Source: Acheta domesticus (lineage: Eukaryota; Arthropoda; Insecta; Orthoptera; Gryllidae). From it: 64,000 nucleotides of DNA. Below, piece by piece: positions 11,052 through 21,200 of this stretch. Location: assembly GCA_031308135.1 (NCBI GenBank), contig JAHLJT010000631.1, positions 261,968,925 to 262,032,924 of the forward strand. The letters run 5' to 3'. Within the stretch, counting starts at the first letter, position 1. Each line of letters begins with the position of its first letter. The notes beneath the pieces are model-generated. The model was not told the DNA's origin. It saw nothing but the letters and a program-made list of their open reading frames with translations, and did no database searches. Both the position numbers and the translations under genes were made by a program.

Positions 11052-11102
11052 CTACTGCAGGTCCACTCCCTGCAGCGCGGCGGAGCGCCGGTAGTTCTGC
11101 AG
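11052..11102 (-). CDS. CCHa2: Candidate terminal exon of the CCHamide-2 precursor
   Basis: On the minus strand a pyrimidine-rich tract ending in TTGTTGTTGCAG is followed by 16 codons, LQNYRRSAALQGVDLQ, and TAG. The acceptor is in phase 0, matching the phase-0 donor of the CCHamide-2 exon at 19344, so the joined protein would read ...SPFLRQW then LQNYRRS... and stop. Several minus-strand AATAAA-like signals (for example 10716-10711) lie about 340 bases past the stop and could end the 3' UTR. The match rests on phase, splice quality, strand and plausible sequence. I have not compared it with a known CCHamide-2 C-terminus, and another exon could lie between. A longer frame in another phase covers the same bases and I consider it spurious. 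Confidence 0.5.
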   Translation of the reverse strand: MQNYRRSAALQGVDLQ

Positions 11103-11448
11103 CTGCAACAACAAACAGCGCCGAGTCAGCAAACACTGATTAAAAAACCAGTTACACTTTTCAGTGGGAAAAGTAATATTTTGCATATTTCAGAGACATA
11201 ACTGGTGAAAGGTTAAACGTAAAGAACAATAACAACAAACAACAACGGATATTTATGAATTAAAGGGGCTCCAACGTAAATCTTACTTTTGAATGTATCA
11301 TTTGATAATACTGGAAAACGTAAAACATACAACAAAGTTCGGGTAGTTTTTCCATTTTCAACCCCACTAGATTAATATATAGGTTTTCAAGGCAGTGTTT
11401 TTTTTAGAAGAGTGGTTGTTTGGGAGGAATGCTTTTTCGTTGAGAAGG

Positions 11449-11822
11449 AATTTATTGATTGGTATCAAAGTCATTAGCACCGTACGTGTAGCAAGTTTCT
11501 ATCGGTGAACTCTGCCCCACACACTGTATGGCAAGATCCGGCGCCGACCTATACGTCGACTCGCAGGGTTTTCCCCATCTGGGCATCTCCCACCAGCGGG
11601 GACACGCTCTTAGCTCCCAACTGGCCTTCCGACATATGCGGTACTGCGCTGCGTGTAAGTGTAAGTAAGGGGTGATGAAAAGACAAGGAAGAGGAAGGAA
11701 AGATCGCGCGCGGTCCGTGGCCCGTTTATTAGGGTACTGCTCCGGCATTCGCATGGTGTCGATTGGAGAAATCATGGAAAACTACCGATCAGATTAGTCG
11801 GCCGCTAGAATTCTCCTGCAGG
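11449..11822 (-). mobile_element. tRNA-derived SINE copy 1, head missing
   Basis: Shares the family body with 16712-17270: GGCAAGATCCGGCGCCGACC, the GAAGAGGAAGGAAAGA tract, CGCGCGCGGTCCGTGGCCCG and GCCGCTAGAATTCTCCT. The copy ends at the last of these, so the tRNA-like head is absent. Confidence 0.8.
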
Positions 11823-13084
11823 GTAAGGATGTTGATGAACATCCTCAGATTCTCCTTATCCTCCATCCTCAGATCCTCCTTGCGTAAGAATTTCGAAGGT
11901 ACTAATCAATAGCCTCGGACCCTGTCTTGTTCTAGGTTGTGCCAACCGCACAGATGAATCGTCCCATCAGAGCATCTGAACAACCGTGGCGCCACATGTT
12001 GACTTTGCTGATTGGCCGTCTCGCCGCGGAGGCGTCGGGGCTCAACAGGGCTCCCAAACAAAAGAGCGAGCGCCTCCGCACTAATGGAATGGCGAGCGCC
12101 CCCGCGCTTCCTCCTCCCCTCCGCCCCCGCCCCCACCCCAACCCCGGCGCTGCCTCGTCGCCGCCATGACGCCCACGCCTTTCCCTTCCACAGGTCACCG
12201 CAGGGGGAGGGTGCGGAGACTGAGGTTGCCGCGATCCCTGGTGGAGAGTTGCAGACGACCACCCGGCCCCTGAGTGTTACGGTGACACTCACACCGTTAG
12301 CTTCAAGGGGGAGGCAGTGAGTAGGAGATGCTAAGCTTCGTATTGCCGGGCCTCTCCTGGTAACTCCCCAATTGGGCCCCTGGAGCTTCGACCTGTCTTC
12401 GAAATGCTCCAGATCCCACAGAGAGAAGTTGGACGGGGACAAAAATACCACCCTGACAGGTTGCGGAGGTTCTCGCGGTACTCACGTCATTAGCCTACAG
12501 GTGCCTCGAGCAGCCCGGATCTTGGTTCGGATGGCCCCCAGTTGAGCCCTTGATTTCTTCGTGGCAGTGGCCCTTCTGGGCAAAAAGGAGGGACTTGTCC
12601 CGGCGCACTGATTACGCTCCGGTATTAGCCTGAATAGCTAGTAGCTTTGAGCTGGCAGGAGAGGCCCACCGAGGCATTGCATGAGGATATTGCCGTAAGG
12701 GCAAACTGCGTTCCGGCGGGATCCGAATACCAGCCTGTCGGTATACTGCGCCGGCGGGGAGTGAGAATATAGGCCAGAGCCTGGGTGCTCAACCTGGGGA
12801 CTTGTGCCCCCTGGTAGAACACGACTCATATGTGGAGCAGTAGAACACGACTCATATGTGGAGCAGTAGCCCACGCAGGGAATCCACTCCACACCACTTC
12901 CTTCCACTCCCACGGGAGAAAATGTTTCCAGAAATCTTGTTCATATTCGTAATGCCATCGAGAAGGTGCTTTGGAAATTCTCCATAAATCTCCGGCTTGC
13001 ATCGCGAGTCGGGGATTAACCTGAGGATTTGCAAATCACAAGTGGCACTTAATAGGACTATTTCACGAATGAAATTACGTCCAA
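11823..13084. other. Moderately GC-rich intronic DNA, unclassified
   Basis: Contains a C-rich block at 12100-12160 and a 26-bp direct duplication at 12814-12839 and 12840-12865 (GTAGAACACGACTCATATGT...). The tone of 12300-12900 suggests an old retroelement 5' region, but nothing in it is recognisable. Overlapping open frames on both strands follow base composition and are not supported as genes. Confidence 0.3.
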
Positions 13085-13350
13085 CAGTTCCAAAATGTGT
13101 CAATTATTGAAAATAACTGAAGGCATGTTAAAACCAAACAGGTTATGTTATAGTACAGACGCGGTTTGTTGCACATCAACATAGCAATCGATACATACTG
13201 CCTCCTAAGATAGAAGACACGCAGCTTATTATTGGCCAGAAGGGAGGGGCGGTAAAAAATCGAAAAGAAAAAGCGATAATTTTTTTAGATACACGGCCCT
13301 CATTAGGGCATTTTATAAGTATAGTTAAACACTATTGGTTTTAACGAATG
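13085..13350. repeat. Dispersed repeat family R3, second copy
   Basis: The same order of blocks as 20020-20280 is seen: an ATTGAAAATAA start, GGTTATGTTATAGTA, a TTGCACATCAACATAGCAAT-like stretch, TTGGCCAG, then CACTATTGGTTTTAA. It lies in the inferred CCHamide-2 intron. The class is unknown; there is no coding capacity. Confidence 0.6.
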
Positions 13351-13852
13351 GAATAGCCTTTAAATTACACAAATTTGTTATGCCACTTGATCTTTTCAGC
13401 TAAGAAGATTCACATTAAAATCAGGTTTCTATAAATTGAAAATCTTTTCAAGATCAGTCAGTATGCTATTTTTTCTAGGAGACTCACGTGTGATTAGTAT
13501 TAATATCAAAAATATACTGAAATCGTCACTTGGAACTTGATGGAGTATTACTAATTGTAAAATACACTATTAAAGAAAGAAATTGACGACCTGGCTAGTC
13601 GAGATCATTAAGGCGGACGTACCTCAGCAGGTTACATTGAAGAGCTATTGGTTGCCACCCCACCCCATGCATGAGTGGTTGCTTTAGTGTTGTGACATAG
13701 CAGGCTTATCCTGATCACCCTGTATCCAGTAAGGGGGTTAGTAAGAAAGCGGCTGCCTTCCTAGTCTTCTCCATGCCAGAGTGGATGTGCGTTTGAGATG
13801 TGAGATGATGTGAGGGTGACAGCTTGTGGACCAGGGGGAGTAGGCTTTTTAT

Positions 13853-14083
13853 ACTGCGATTTTTCTAACTTTACCTCTCAAGGCCCGTCATCACAATGGA
13901 ATATGTCACTGTATTTCGCGACGTTCAGAGTCGGGCCGCCAGATACCGCATCATCGCGATCGTATCAAACAATGCTTGCGAACATGCGCCTTCTAGTGAC
14001 ATGACGGAGAAAGACGCGAAATATCGTGTGATATTCCATCGTGGCCATAGGGACTTGAAGGGCAGAGTTATAAAAACCGCACT
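13853..14083. mobile_element. MITE family R4, copy 1
   Basis: The ends ACTGCGATTTTT and, inverted, AGTGCGGTTTTT flank arms sharing CCTCTCAAGGCCCG and CAATGGAATATGTCA with the copy at 51181-51407. TA lies at both edges if the element starts at CTGCG. Non-coding; 231 bp. Confidence 0.65.
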
Positions 14084-15130
14084 ACAATGGGACTATGGAC
14101 TGCTTTTCGCGCTACCCTGTCTCTGAGAAGGTGCACGCTCCGCCCACGCGTTACGAAGCACTAGCGGCAGGAGAGAGTTCTAGTCCGCAAAGTACTGACG
14201 GAACACTGGGGTATGAAGGAGCGGAATGATACCACAAAGGGTAGGGAAAGCCATCTAATGACCGAAAGGTTAAAACAAACTGTTAAAATATCCGAGGATT
14301 ATTAAAGAAACGAGTTCAATTCTTCGTTGAAGATATTGATTTCTCAAATAAATATCATTTACAACGACACAACTTTCGAAATTCAATTTTTAGAATTAAT
14401 TGTTTACCGACAGATAGACCGTCAATATTTTACCGCCCAGGATCCACAATTCGTGGATTTTATCTACCCAATATATGGGAGTTCAGTACATATAGGTAAT
14501 TTTCTACATATAGGAACAAGATTTATCCACTTTCTCGATTCCGCGGCCCCGAAATACGAGATTTTGTGTCCAAAATTCACCGATATTTTGTACTTACTCC
14601 CTCGTTACAAGTTATTAAGTGATGATTTCCACCGATAGTTTGCAATCAACCGGCTACTGCTTCACAGGAGGATCAATTTAAAATATCCCGATAAATGTGT
14701 ATTACCGCACACAACTATCTTGCTCAGAACTTGCTGGCACCTACTGATCTGCATTCTGTATCAGTAGGTGCGCTCCAGCGACTGCCGGGGTGCGGGGGGC
14801 GTCCTATGACGGATGCTGCGGAATATGTATTCGCAGGTTTGTTACTTTAAGGACTCCACTGTGAATGCAGATCCCATAATCACCTATTACCAATGTGAAA
14901 GCGACTCTCTTACTCTATTTGTTTTTTTTGGTAGATTTGACTACAGACAGATTTAGAGGCAGTGGCTGTGAAGTTTGATGCGTATGTGGTAAAGTCGATG
15001 CACATTCTGACGTAATCTAATCCGAACTATAAACACACAAAAATAAATTTGGTCATTACCAGTGGGCAGTTCTTACCTGGCGTATATCTGCCAAATACGA
15101 GGGCAGAGGCCGTAAAGTTTCCTTATTTTT
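14084..15130. other. Intronic DNA without a recognisable gene
   Basis: One perfect hairpin is present: GCACCTACTGA at 14737-14747 and its complement at 14761-14771. Otherwise no feature is supported. Confidence 0.4.
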
Positions 15131-15139
15131 AAAAATACA

Positions 15140-16060
15140 TAGAAACGTTTATTCTCAAAACCAATAATCTTTGGTCTAGTTTCCAACATAATTGCAATTT
15201 CGATTAAAGCATTTTTGTAGGCGTTGCTCTGGCTTTTTTAAGCCCATCTCAACGAAATCCAACGCCAACCCGTTGGAATAGCGATTCGCATCTTCTTTAA
15301 CTTCGTTGTCGATGCGGAAGCATTGTCTTTCAATGTTCTTTCAAGTTTGGAGAAAGTGGTAATGCAAAATCGGGACTGTACGGGGATGGGGTTTACAATC
15401 CATGCAAACTGTTGTAGTAGGTACTAGATTTGACGAGAGACATTGGGGGAGGGGGGCGTGCGACATATTGAAGTAACGTCACATCTTCCCTCAACCTTCC
15501 TCTCCGGCGGTTCTGCATCACCCACCTGAAATTTCTTAGTGCTACTCACAATAGCTGTCTGAGTGTCTTGTTGTTCTAGGAGACATGAAGCCAACCAACA
15601 ATATGTCCTTTGCTTCCCAATGAACACTTGTGAGGACTTTGAGAGCTGTCTGCGTTTGTTTAAACTTTTTCAGGTTGGGCGAAGGTGAATGGCGCCACTC
15701 GTGCGGTTGTTGATTTGTTTCCGGAGTGAAATGGATCACCCACATTTCACCATCGGTAGCAATGCATTTCCACAATTCCTCCTTGTATCCACATTGTTAA
15801 AGAAAGCGATGGGCACAGCCGGCGCATTTCTGCTTGGGATTTTCTGTGAGCATTTACGTTACCCATCAACCCACACCTTCCGATATCATAATTTTCATTC
15901 AAATTTGTAGTAGCAGAAATCTCAGGAGCCCGACGAGTGAGTTAACGAATAGTGATCCTCCGATCTTCGACCAATATTTTTTCATTCATTTCGACCGTCT
16001 CCTCTAAAGCCGACGGTCTTCAGTCGACCGTTCTTCATCACGAATATTGTAACGTCTCAT
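15140..16060 (-). pseudogene. Mariner-type transposase remnant
   Basis: The minus-strand frame at 15542-15775 reads WVIHFTPETNQQPHEWRHS, then a KKFKQT region and KVLTSVHWEAKDILLVGFM. This corresponds to the centre of mariner transposases around the first catalytic Asp, which here reads TDGEMW instead of the usual DETW. Further down, NEVKEDANRYSNGLALDFVE and EMGLKKPEQRLQKCFNRN precede a TAG at 15178-15176, matching the C-terminus. The middle (15200-15540) is frameshifted. Mariner transposases are about 345 residues, so most of the length is present but broken. I could not place the inverted repeats. It lies inside the inferred CCHamide-2 intron on the same strand. Confidence 0.75.
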
Positions 16061-16711
16061 TCGTCAGAGAGACACAGTTTGTCATCGACTTTCTGCCGAT
16101 CGCTTCTTCTTATGAGAAATAAAAGTCTTTCTCAACAACAATATTAACAATTTAATCATAAGACTTCCGTCTTACTGATTCACAAGATGTATTAACGTCT
16201 TCAAGCACTAACAAGGTTCGTTTGTTATATATTTAGCAAATCATGCACACTATTGCATAACCCACAACCAGTGGAACCGAGTATCACTCAACATAGTCTC
16301 CACAACCCCTTGACGCATTCTGCTTGTTTAATTAGGGTCTTCTAACATGACACCCCGTTGCCAGGTGGGGACAAATGACAATAAAAACCAGCTAAGTCGG
16401 CACCTCACCAACCATCAACGATCACGTACCCCGACTTTCCTTCTAAAAACGAATGTCCCATGAGTACCGTTTACTAGGTATTCCAAGAAAATTAATTTCG
16501 TGCTTGCGCCCTTAACTGTGTAACAACGGGACGAGTCAATAAAAAAAGCCTAATAAAGAGTACATTTCTACAATTATTTTGGTCCAAAATACACTTTTCG
16601 CCCCCCCCCCCTCCCGAAGCCATTTCCCTGCCGCTGAGTGAGGTCGATCGCCTCCTCGACACAACACAGCTCGCAAGCGAATATGTGGGCTCGCGTGCCG
16701 GAAACGGTTGG
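16061..16711. other. Intronic DNA, no gene
   Basis: Mixed-composition sequence with a poly-C run at 16602-16611. I see no gene, inverted repeat or family match. Confidence 0.4.
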
Positions 16712-17270
16712 GTTGAATGATCGATGTTTCCGGGCGCGTCTACTACTTTGGTCGTTAGTCCCGTAAGTGTGGTGCGTTTTATTTCTCGGGAGGTGGCGAT
16801 GATCTTTTCCCCGCTGGATGGCGAGATTTGGCGTCGACCGTCGACTAGCGGGGTTTCCCCTCAATCAGCTATCTCCCACCAGTGTAGCACCACCCCAGCC
16901 GGGACCAGCTGTAAGCTCCTGACCGGTTTCCTGGCATGTGTGGTAGTGTAGTGCATGTTAGTGTAAGTGTGTGTGTGTGTGTGTAAGAGGAGAGGAGAGG
17001 ACAAGGAAGAGGAAGGAAAGACCGCGCGCGGTCCGTGGCCCGTTTGTTAGGGTACTACTCCGGCATTCGCCTGGTGTTGATCGGAGAAAGCACGGAAAAC
17101 TACCGATCAGAGCAGCCGGCCGCTAGAATTCTCCTCCAGACAGCGACTGAATTCGACCTAGCTGACAAGCTAGTGTCGAAAATCCTGCCGCCGTCGGGAC
17201 TCGAACCTAGGACCTCCCGGTCAGAGGGACTGCAGTGACATCAGGTTGATGCACTGAGCCATCTCTCCCG
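16712..17270 (-). mobile_element. tRNA-derived SINE copy 2, full length (reference copy)
   Basis: On the minus strand the head (17270-17180) resembles a tRNA: TGGCTCAGTGCATCAA as an A box and GGTTCGAGTCCC as a B box, the internal RNA polymerase III promoter. The body follows (ACCGATCAGAGCAGCCGGCC, GCGCGCGGTCCGTGGCCCG on the plus strand), then a (GT)n patch. It ends at TCCGGGCGCGTC and a TTGAATGATCGATG tail. About 560 bp. At least eleven more copies occur in the window, on both strands. Confidence 0.88.
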
Positions 17271-18287
17271 GTGGGGAACGGTTGGGGACGGCTCGCGGAA
17301 CCATTGAGTTCAGCAGGCCTGCTCCAAGATCCGCTCTTCAAACAGACCACATATGTATATTATGAGTCTTTTGAAAGAATGGGATGATCAATACTATAGC
17401 GATTAAAATATAATGGATTTTATCGTGAAAGAATAAGAAAGCTCTATTTCATTAGTTTAATTAATAAGTATTTTGGGAGGCCATAGTTATGCACATTACT
17501 TGTTGAATATATCGCATCAGAAAGCCAATGTTCCATCTGACTTTGTTATATGTAGAAGCGCCTGTTTAACATTTAGAAATGTCTGTTAAATATACGTGAA
17601 AATTTCCATAAAACTTTGAATTTTGGTTTATAGGTTTTCTACATATTTGACTTAAAAACTGAGAAAATAGCGCTCCAACATATCAGAACATATTTTTCAC
17701 CAGAATTGTGAAATAGAACCTGTTTATTCTGAGGTCACGAAATTAGTTTTACTACTTATTGATTGTAGGAAAAAGGAATTGTGAATAATGACAATTTGCA
17801 AATGGTAATTTTGTACATCAGATTTCATTTTCAAATAAGTACAAGTGAAAATGGTTGATCATTGTGCCAAAGTATAGCATTAAATTGCTACAATATTCCA
17901 TTCCACTCTTGGGTTTTGTTTCTAGATATTTATGCAAAGAATTATTTCACTGTACTCTAACCTGGACCGGACTATACTGTACCATGTTACTGTGTTTTTC
18001 GTAAAGAAGTTCAAATATTTATTTTTATTGATATATTTGATTGCTTTTTATTGCCCCTAGATTCGGAGCCTGACATACTCTTCTTAACTTACCTGGATCG
18101 AGAGGATCGTGGGTACGAGGGAAATATGAAAACAGTTGAATGGTGCTATATGTTCTCTTATGAAGGGAGTTATAGGAGGCAAATATGAAAATACAACTCA
18201 AGTGAAGTTATTACATAGCTAATTAGAAAATAAGTAAAATCATTAAAAGTTTGAATCATTAAAGTTAGGTAAAAAATAAAATCTTGT
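17271..18287. other. AT-rich intronic DNA, no gene
   Basis: No supported coding region, repeat family or inverted repeat. Confidence 0.45.
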
Positions 18288-18403
18288 ATGTATCACAGGT
18301 GTTAACTGGTTCTAATGATCAAGTGGCGACAAAAAGCACAATGGTCAAAGGCTTTTTGTCGTTGCTCGATCATTAGAACCCTGATAACGTCCTTGATACA
18401 TAA
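18288..18403. mobile_element. Hairpin MITE, 116 bp
   Basis: Arms of about 50 bp (GGTTCTAATGATCAAGTGGC to AAAAAGC, and the complement GCTTTTTGTCGTTGCTCGAT to TGATACATA) fold on a loop of about 15 bases. Ends TATGTATCA and TGATACATA are complementary. It sits just beside the 18421 minisatellite. Confidence 0.65.
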
Positions 18404-18420
18404 ATAATTACCAATTAATT

Positions 18421-19370
18421 AGTTGCAGTGTTATATGAGAGTATTTTATTTAAGTATTGTATGTGGGAAATCATTTTGTGTGCGCTCTCACCCATTGGCG
18501 CAGGAAGGACGAAAGGCGAAAACATTTAATTGATTGCAGTGTTATACGAGAGGTTTCTCTGTCTATAGAAATTTTGGGTGGCTTTGTTCAGGCCTCTAGT
18601 GACTCAATGACCTGATAGCATGGCGTTCTCATCTATTGATGTAGGGAATGCGAGGGGTGAACATATTTAATTTATTGGAGTGTTACACGAGTGTACTTTG
18701 ATTGTTGTGTGTGGAAAATAATTTTGTGTGGTTTTGTTGAGGCCACTAGTAACTCAGAGGCCTGCGTGCGTAGTGCTCTCACTCATTGGCGCAGGAAGGG
18801 CGAGAGGCGAAAATATTTAATTGATTACAGTGCTATACGAGAATACTTTATTGTTGTATTGTGAGAGGAAAATAATTTTGTGTGGTTTTGTCGAGGCCAC
18901 TAGTGACTCAGTGGCCTGCGTGAGTGGCGCTCTCACCCATTGGCGCAGGAAGGGCGATAGGCAAAATTATTTAATTTATTGCAGTGTTATACGGGAGTAC
19001 GTGTTTGGAAAATAATTTTGCGTGGTTTTGTCGAGGCCACTAGTGACTCAGTGGCCTGCGTGAGTGGCGCTCTCACCCATTGGCGGAGGAAGGGCGAGAG
19101 GCAAAATTATTTAATTTATTGCAGTGTTATACGGGAGTGCGTGTTTGGCAAATAATTTTGCGTGGTTTTGTCGAGGCCACTACTGACTCAGTGGCCTGCG
19201 TGAGTGGCGCTCTCACCCATTGGCGCAGGAAGGGCGAGAGGCAACATTATTTAATTTATTGCAGTGTTATACGGGAGTACGTGTTTGGCAAATACTTTTG
19301 CGTGGTTTTGTCGAGGCCACTAGTGACTCAGTGGCGCTCTCACCCATTGGCGCAGGAAGGGCGAGAGGCG
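18421..19370. repeat. Minisatellite derived from the CCHamide-2 exon end and donor
   Basis: About seven tandem units, 128-156 bp long, are present. The best are near 18986, 19126 and 19267, spaced about 140 bp. Each contains a version of CTCTCACCCATTGGCGCAGG and the following AAGGGCGAGAGGC. Read on the minus strand this is the last ~26 bases of the CCHamide-2 exon plus the GTGAGAG donor. The final unit is the real exon end; it is 13 bp shorter than its neighbours. The oldest units (18430-18720) are diverged, and one at about 18624 has lost the donor. The array therefore fills the start of the intron with duplicate donor sites. Confidence 0.85.
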
Positions 19371-19585
19371 CAGGTCCTGGGGCTCGGGGCGCCGCGCCGC
19401 CAGCCCCGCCAGCAGCCGCGCCGCCGCCTCCTCGCCCGCCGCCGCCGCCGCGTCGTCCGCCGCCGCCGCCGCCGCCGCCCCCGCCGGGTCCTCGCCCAGC
19501 GCGCCCACGTCCAGCGCCGCCAGCGCCTCGTCGGAGCGCTTCCCGTGGCCGCCGAAGCACGAGTGGCCGAACGCCGAGCAGCCCC
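19344..19585 (-). CDS. CCHa2: CCHamide-2 neuropeptide precursor, internal exon
   Basis: The minus-strand frame encodes GCSAFGHSCFGGH followed by Gly-Lys-Arg. This is a CCHamide: two cysteines that form a disulfide, a Gly-His end, a Gly that donates the amide, and a dibasic cleavage site. The peptide codons plus GKR occupy 19583-19536. In insects CCHamide-2 is a secreted peptide of gut, fat body and neuroendocrine cells that signals nutrient state through a G-protein-coupled receptor. The exon opens just after an AG acceptor (19587-19586) with two bases of a split codon. It ends in phase 0 after ...SPFLRQW at a strong donor, GG followed by GTGAGAG (GT at 19343-19342). The 3' part is rich in Ala, Asp, Glu and Arg and very GC-rich (alanine-coding GCG/GCC runs). 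No signal peptide is encoded here, so it must lie on an upstream exon at higher coordinates. The opposite-strand open frames are shadows. Confidence 0.9.
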
Positions 19586-19625
19586 CTGCGACACGCATTC
19601 CAACGAGTTAGCAAAGAAAAAAAAC

Positions 19626-20020
19626 CCTAAGTAGTTATTTTTTTATTTATCTCTGTAATATCTCGATTTGGTTGTGATTGTGTTTGAAACTATTTAGGAA
19701 GGTAAAAGCCACAATTTCCTAAGTAGTTATTTTTTTATTTATAACTGTAATATCTTGATTTGGTTGTGATTGTGATTGAAACTATTTAGGAAGGCAAAAG
19801 CCACAATTTCCTAAGTAGTTATTTTTTATTTATAACTGTAATATCTCGATTTGGTTGTGATTGTGATTGAAACTATTTAGGAAGGCAAAAGCCACAATTT
19901 CCTAAGTAGTTATTTTTTTATTTATAACTGTAATATCTCGATTTGGTTGTGTTTGTAATTGAAACTATTTACCAACGAAAAAGCTTCAATTTCTTAAGTA
20001 GTTATTTTTATTTACCACAG
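19626..20020. repeat. Minisatellite B, 91-92 bp period, first block
   Basis: Five tandem units start near 19627, 19719, 19811, 19902 and 19993. Each begins CTAAGTAGTTATTTTT and ends with AAAGCCACAATTTC. It lies immediately upstream (minus-strand sense) of the CCHamide-2 exon and is unrelated to the array on the exon's other side. The array resumes at about 20285 after an insertion. Confidence 0.9.
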
Positions 20021-20280
20021 GTAAACAGATCTAAAATTCGCCAAATATTGAAAATAATTGAAAGCTTTATTAAAATCAAAGAGGTTATGTCATAGTATAT
20101 CAGCGATTTATTGCACATCGACATAGCGATCGATGTAAACCGCCTACTAAGATTGTTGAGTCTGAGTTTACGATTGGCCAGTAGAGAGAAGAGATTAGAA
20201 AAATCGGATAGAAAAAGCGATAAACGTTTTGAGTTACGCCGCCCTGATTGAAGCACTATTGGTTTTAATTTTACAAGTGA
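20020..20280. repeat. Dispersed repeat (family R3) inserted in minisatellite B
   Basis: This block shares scattered but colinear sequence with 13085-13350, including GGTTATGT, TTGCACATC and ATTGGCCAG, and CACTATTGGTTTTAA near the end. It interrupts the 91-bp array, so it arrived after the array formed. I cannot assign it to a known class. Confidence 0.6.
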
Positions 20281-20284
20281 AATA

Positions 20285-20465
20285 GTTTCTGTAGTGTATT
20301 TGATTCTTTGTAATTGTAGTTAGAAATATTTAGCAACGAAAAAGCCACAATTTCCTTAGTAGTTATTTTTATATCTCTGTAATATCTTGGTTTGGTAGTG
20401 ATAGTTTGCAATTAGAACTATTGGCCAACAAAAAACACAATTTCCTACTCAGTTATTTTTCTTAT
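20285..20465. repeat. Minisatellite B, second block
   Basis: Two diverged units with CCTTAGTAGTTATTTTT (near 20354) and AAAAGCCACAATTTCC continue the 91-bp array past the R3 insertion. Confidence 0.75.
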
Positions 20466-20469
20466 TAAA

Positions 20470-20690
20470 AAGTATTTTTTTCATCAGGGGCCATCAAGAA
20501 GCTGTACTACTACAAGCTGTACCTCTGGCCCCCTTTGCATTACCTCCACTCTCAACTATCGTTATCTAATGTCTTGGAAAGGGCATCTCTCACCCTTCTC
20601 CCGTTCCTCTTTCTGTAGTTCACCAGGCCGTACACGTCACGGCTGTCACTTCATACGCACCCCTCGTTTTGGAGGCTGCCCTCCCAAGGG
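20470..20690. other. Short unclassified stretch
   Basis: CT-rich sequence upstream of the R5 repeat; no gene seen. Confidence 0.3.
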
Positions 20691-21200
20691 TGGAGGGCCC
20701 ATGACGGAAACACATGGGCGAGCTACTGCACGTCGCATCCGACTTCAGCTAATGACCTTCGCGTCCACCAGTTTGCGTCACATTAGCGGGAATTTTAAAT
20801 GCAGTCAGATTCCAAATACCACCTTGTCCAAAAGTGATTGAAACAGATGTATGAAGCATTTATTTTAAATACCGCATCTTGTACCAGTTCACCGTGTGGT
20901 TGGTCACCGTAGAAAATTGTCACTTAATGCCACTTTCAAAATGTTTCTCTACACTTCTCGCTTACCACGAAACATGGCAGCGAGCGTCTGGTCTCACTTC
21001 TCAAACGAAGTGCCTGTGGTGTGGTCACGCTGGTGCTCCGCAAAACGAGCAGAAATCGGAGCGGCGGAGTAGCCCACCCATCGCATTCCATAATCGTGTG
21101 TTGCCCTGCTGCGCGCGCCAAATATAAATGCCCCAGCAGCACTATAACACTAAGATCAATGCCAGGCGAATACCGAAACGGTATCTTAATAAATGGGACA
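20690..21200. repeat. Dispersed repeat family R5, copy 1
   Basis: Colinear with 51770-52350. Shared pieces include GAATTTTAAATGCAGTC, TTGAAACAGAT, CACTTTCAAAATGTTTCTC, ACATGGC and AGCCCACCCAT. The open frames in both strands are not conserved between copies, so it is treated as a non-coding mobile repeat of unknown class. Confidence 0.7.

Noticed and set aside
11906..12451. 181-codon minus frame and overlapping frames
   Set aside because: Three or more frames are open in both directions, as expected from composition; no motif or splice site pairs.
19080..19634. 184-codon plus-strand frame with Arg-rich end
   Set aside because: Crosses the minisatellite and lies opposite the CCHamide-2 exon; it is a shadow of GC-rich coding sequence.
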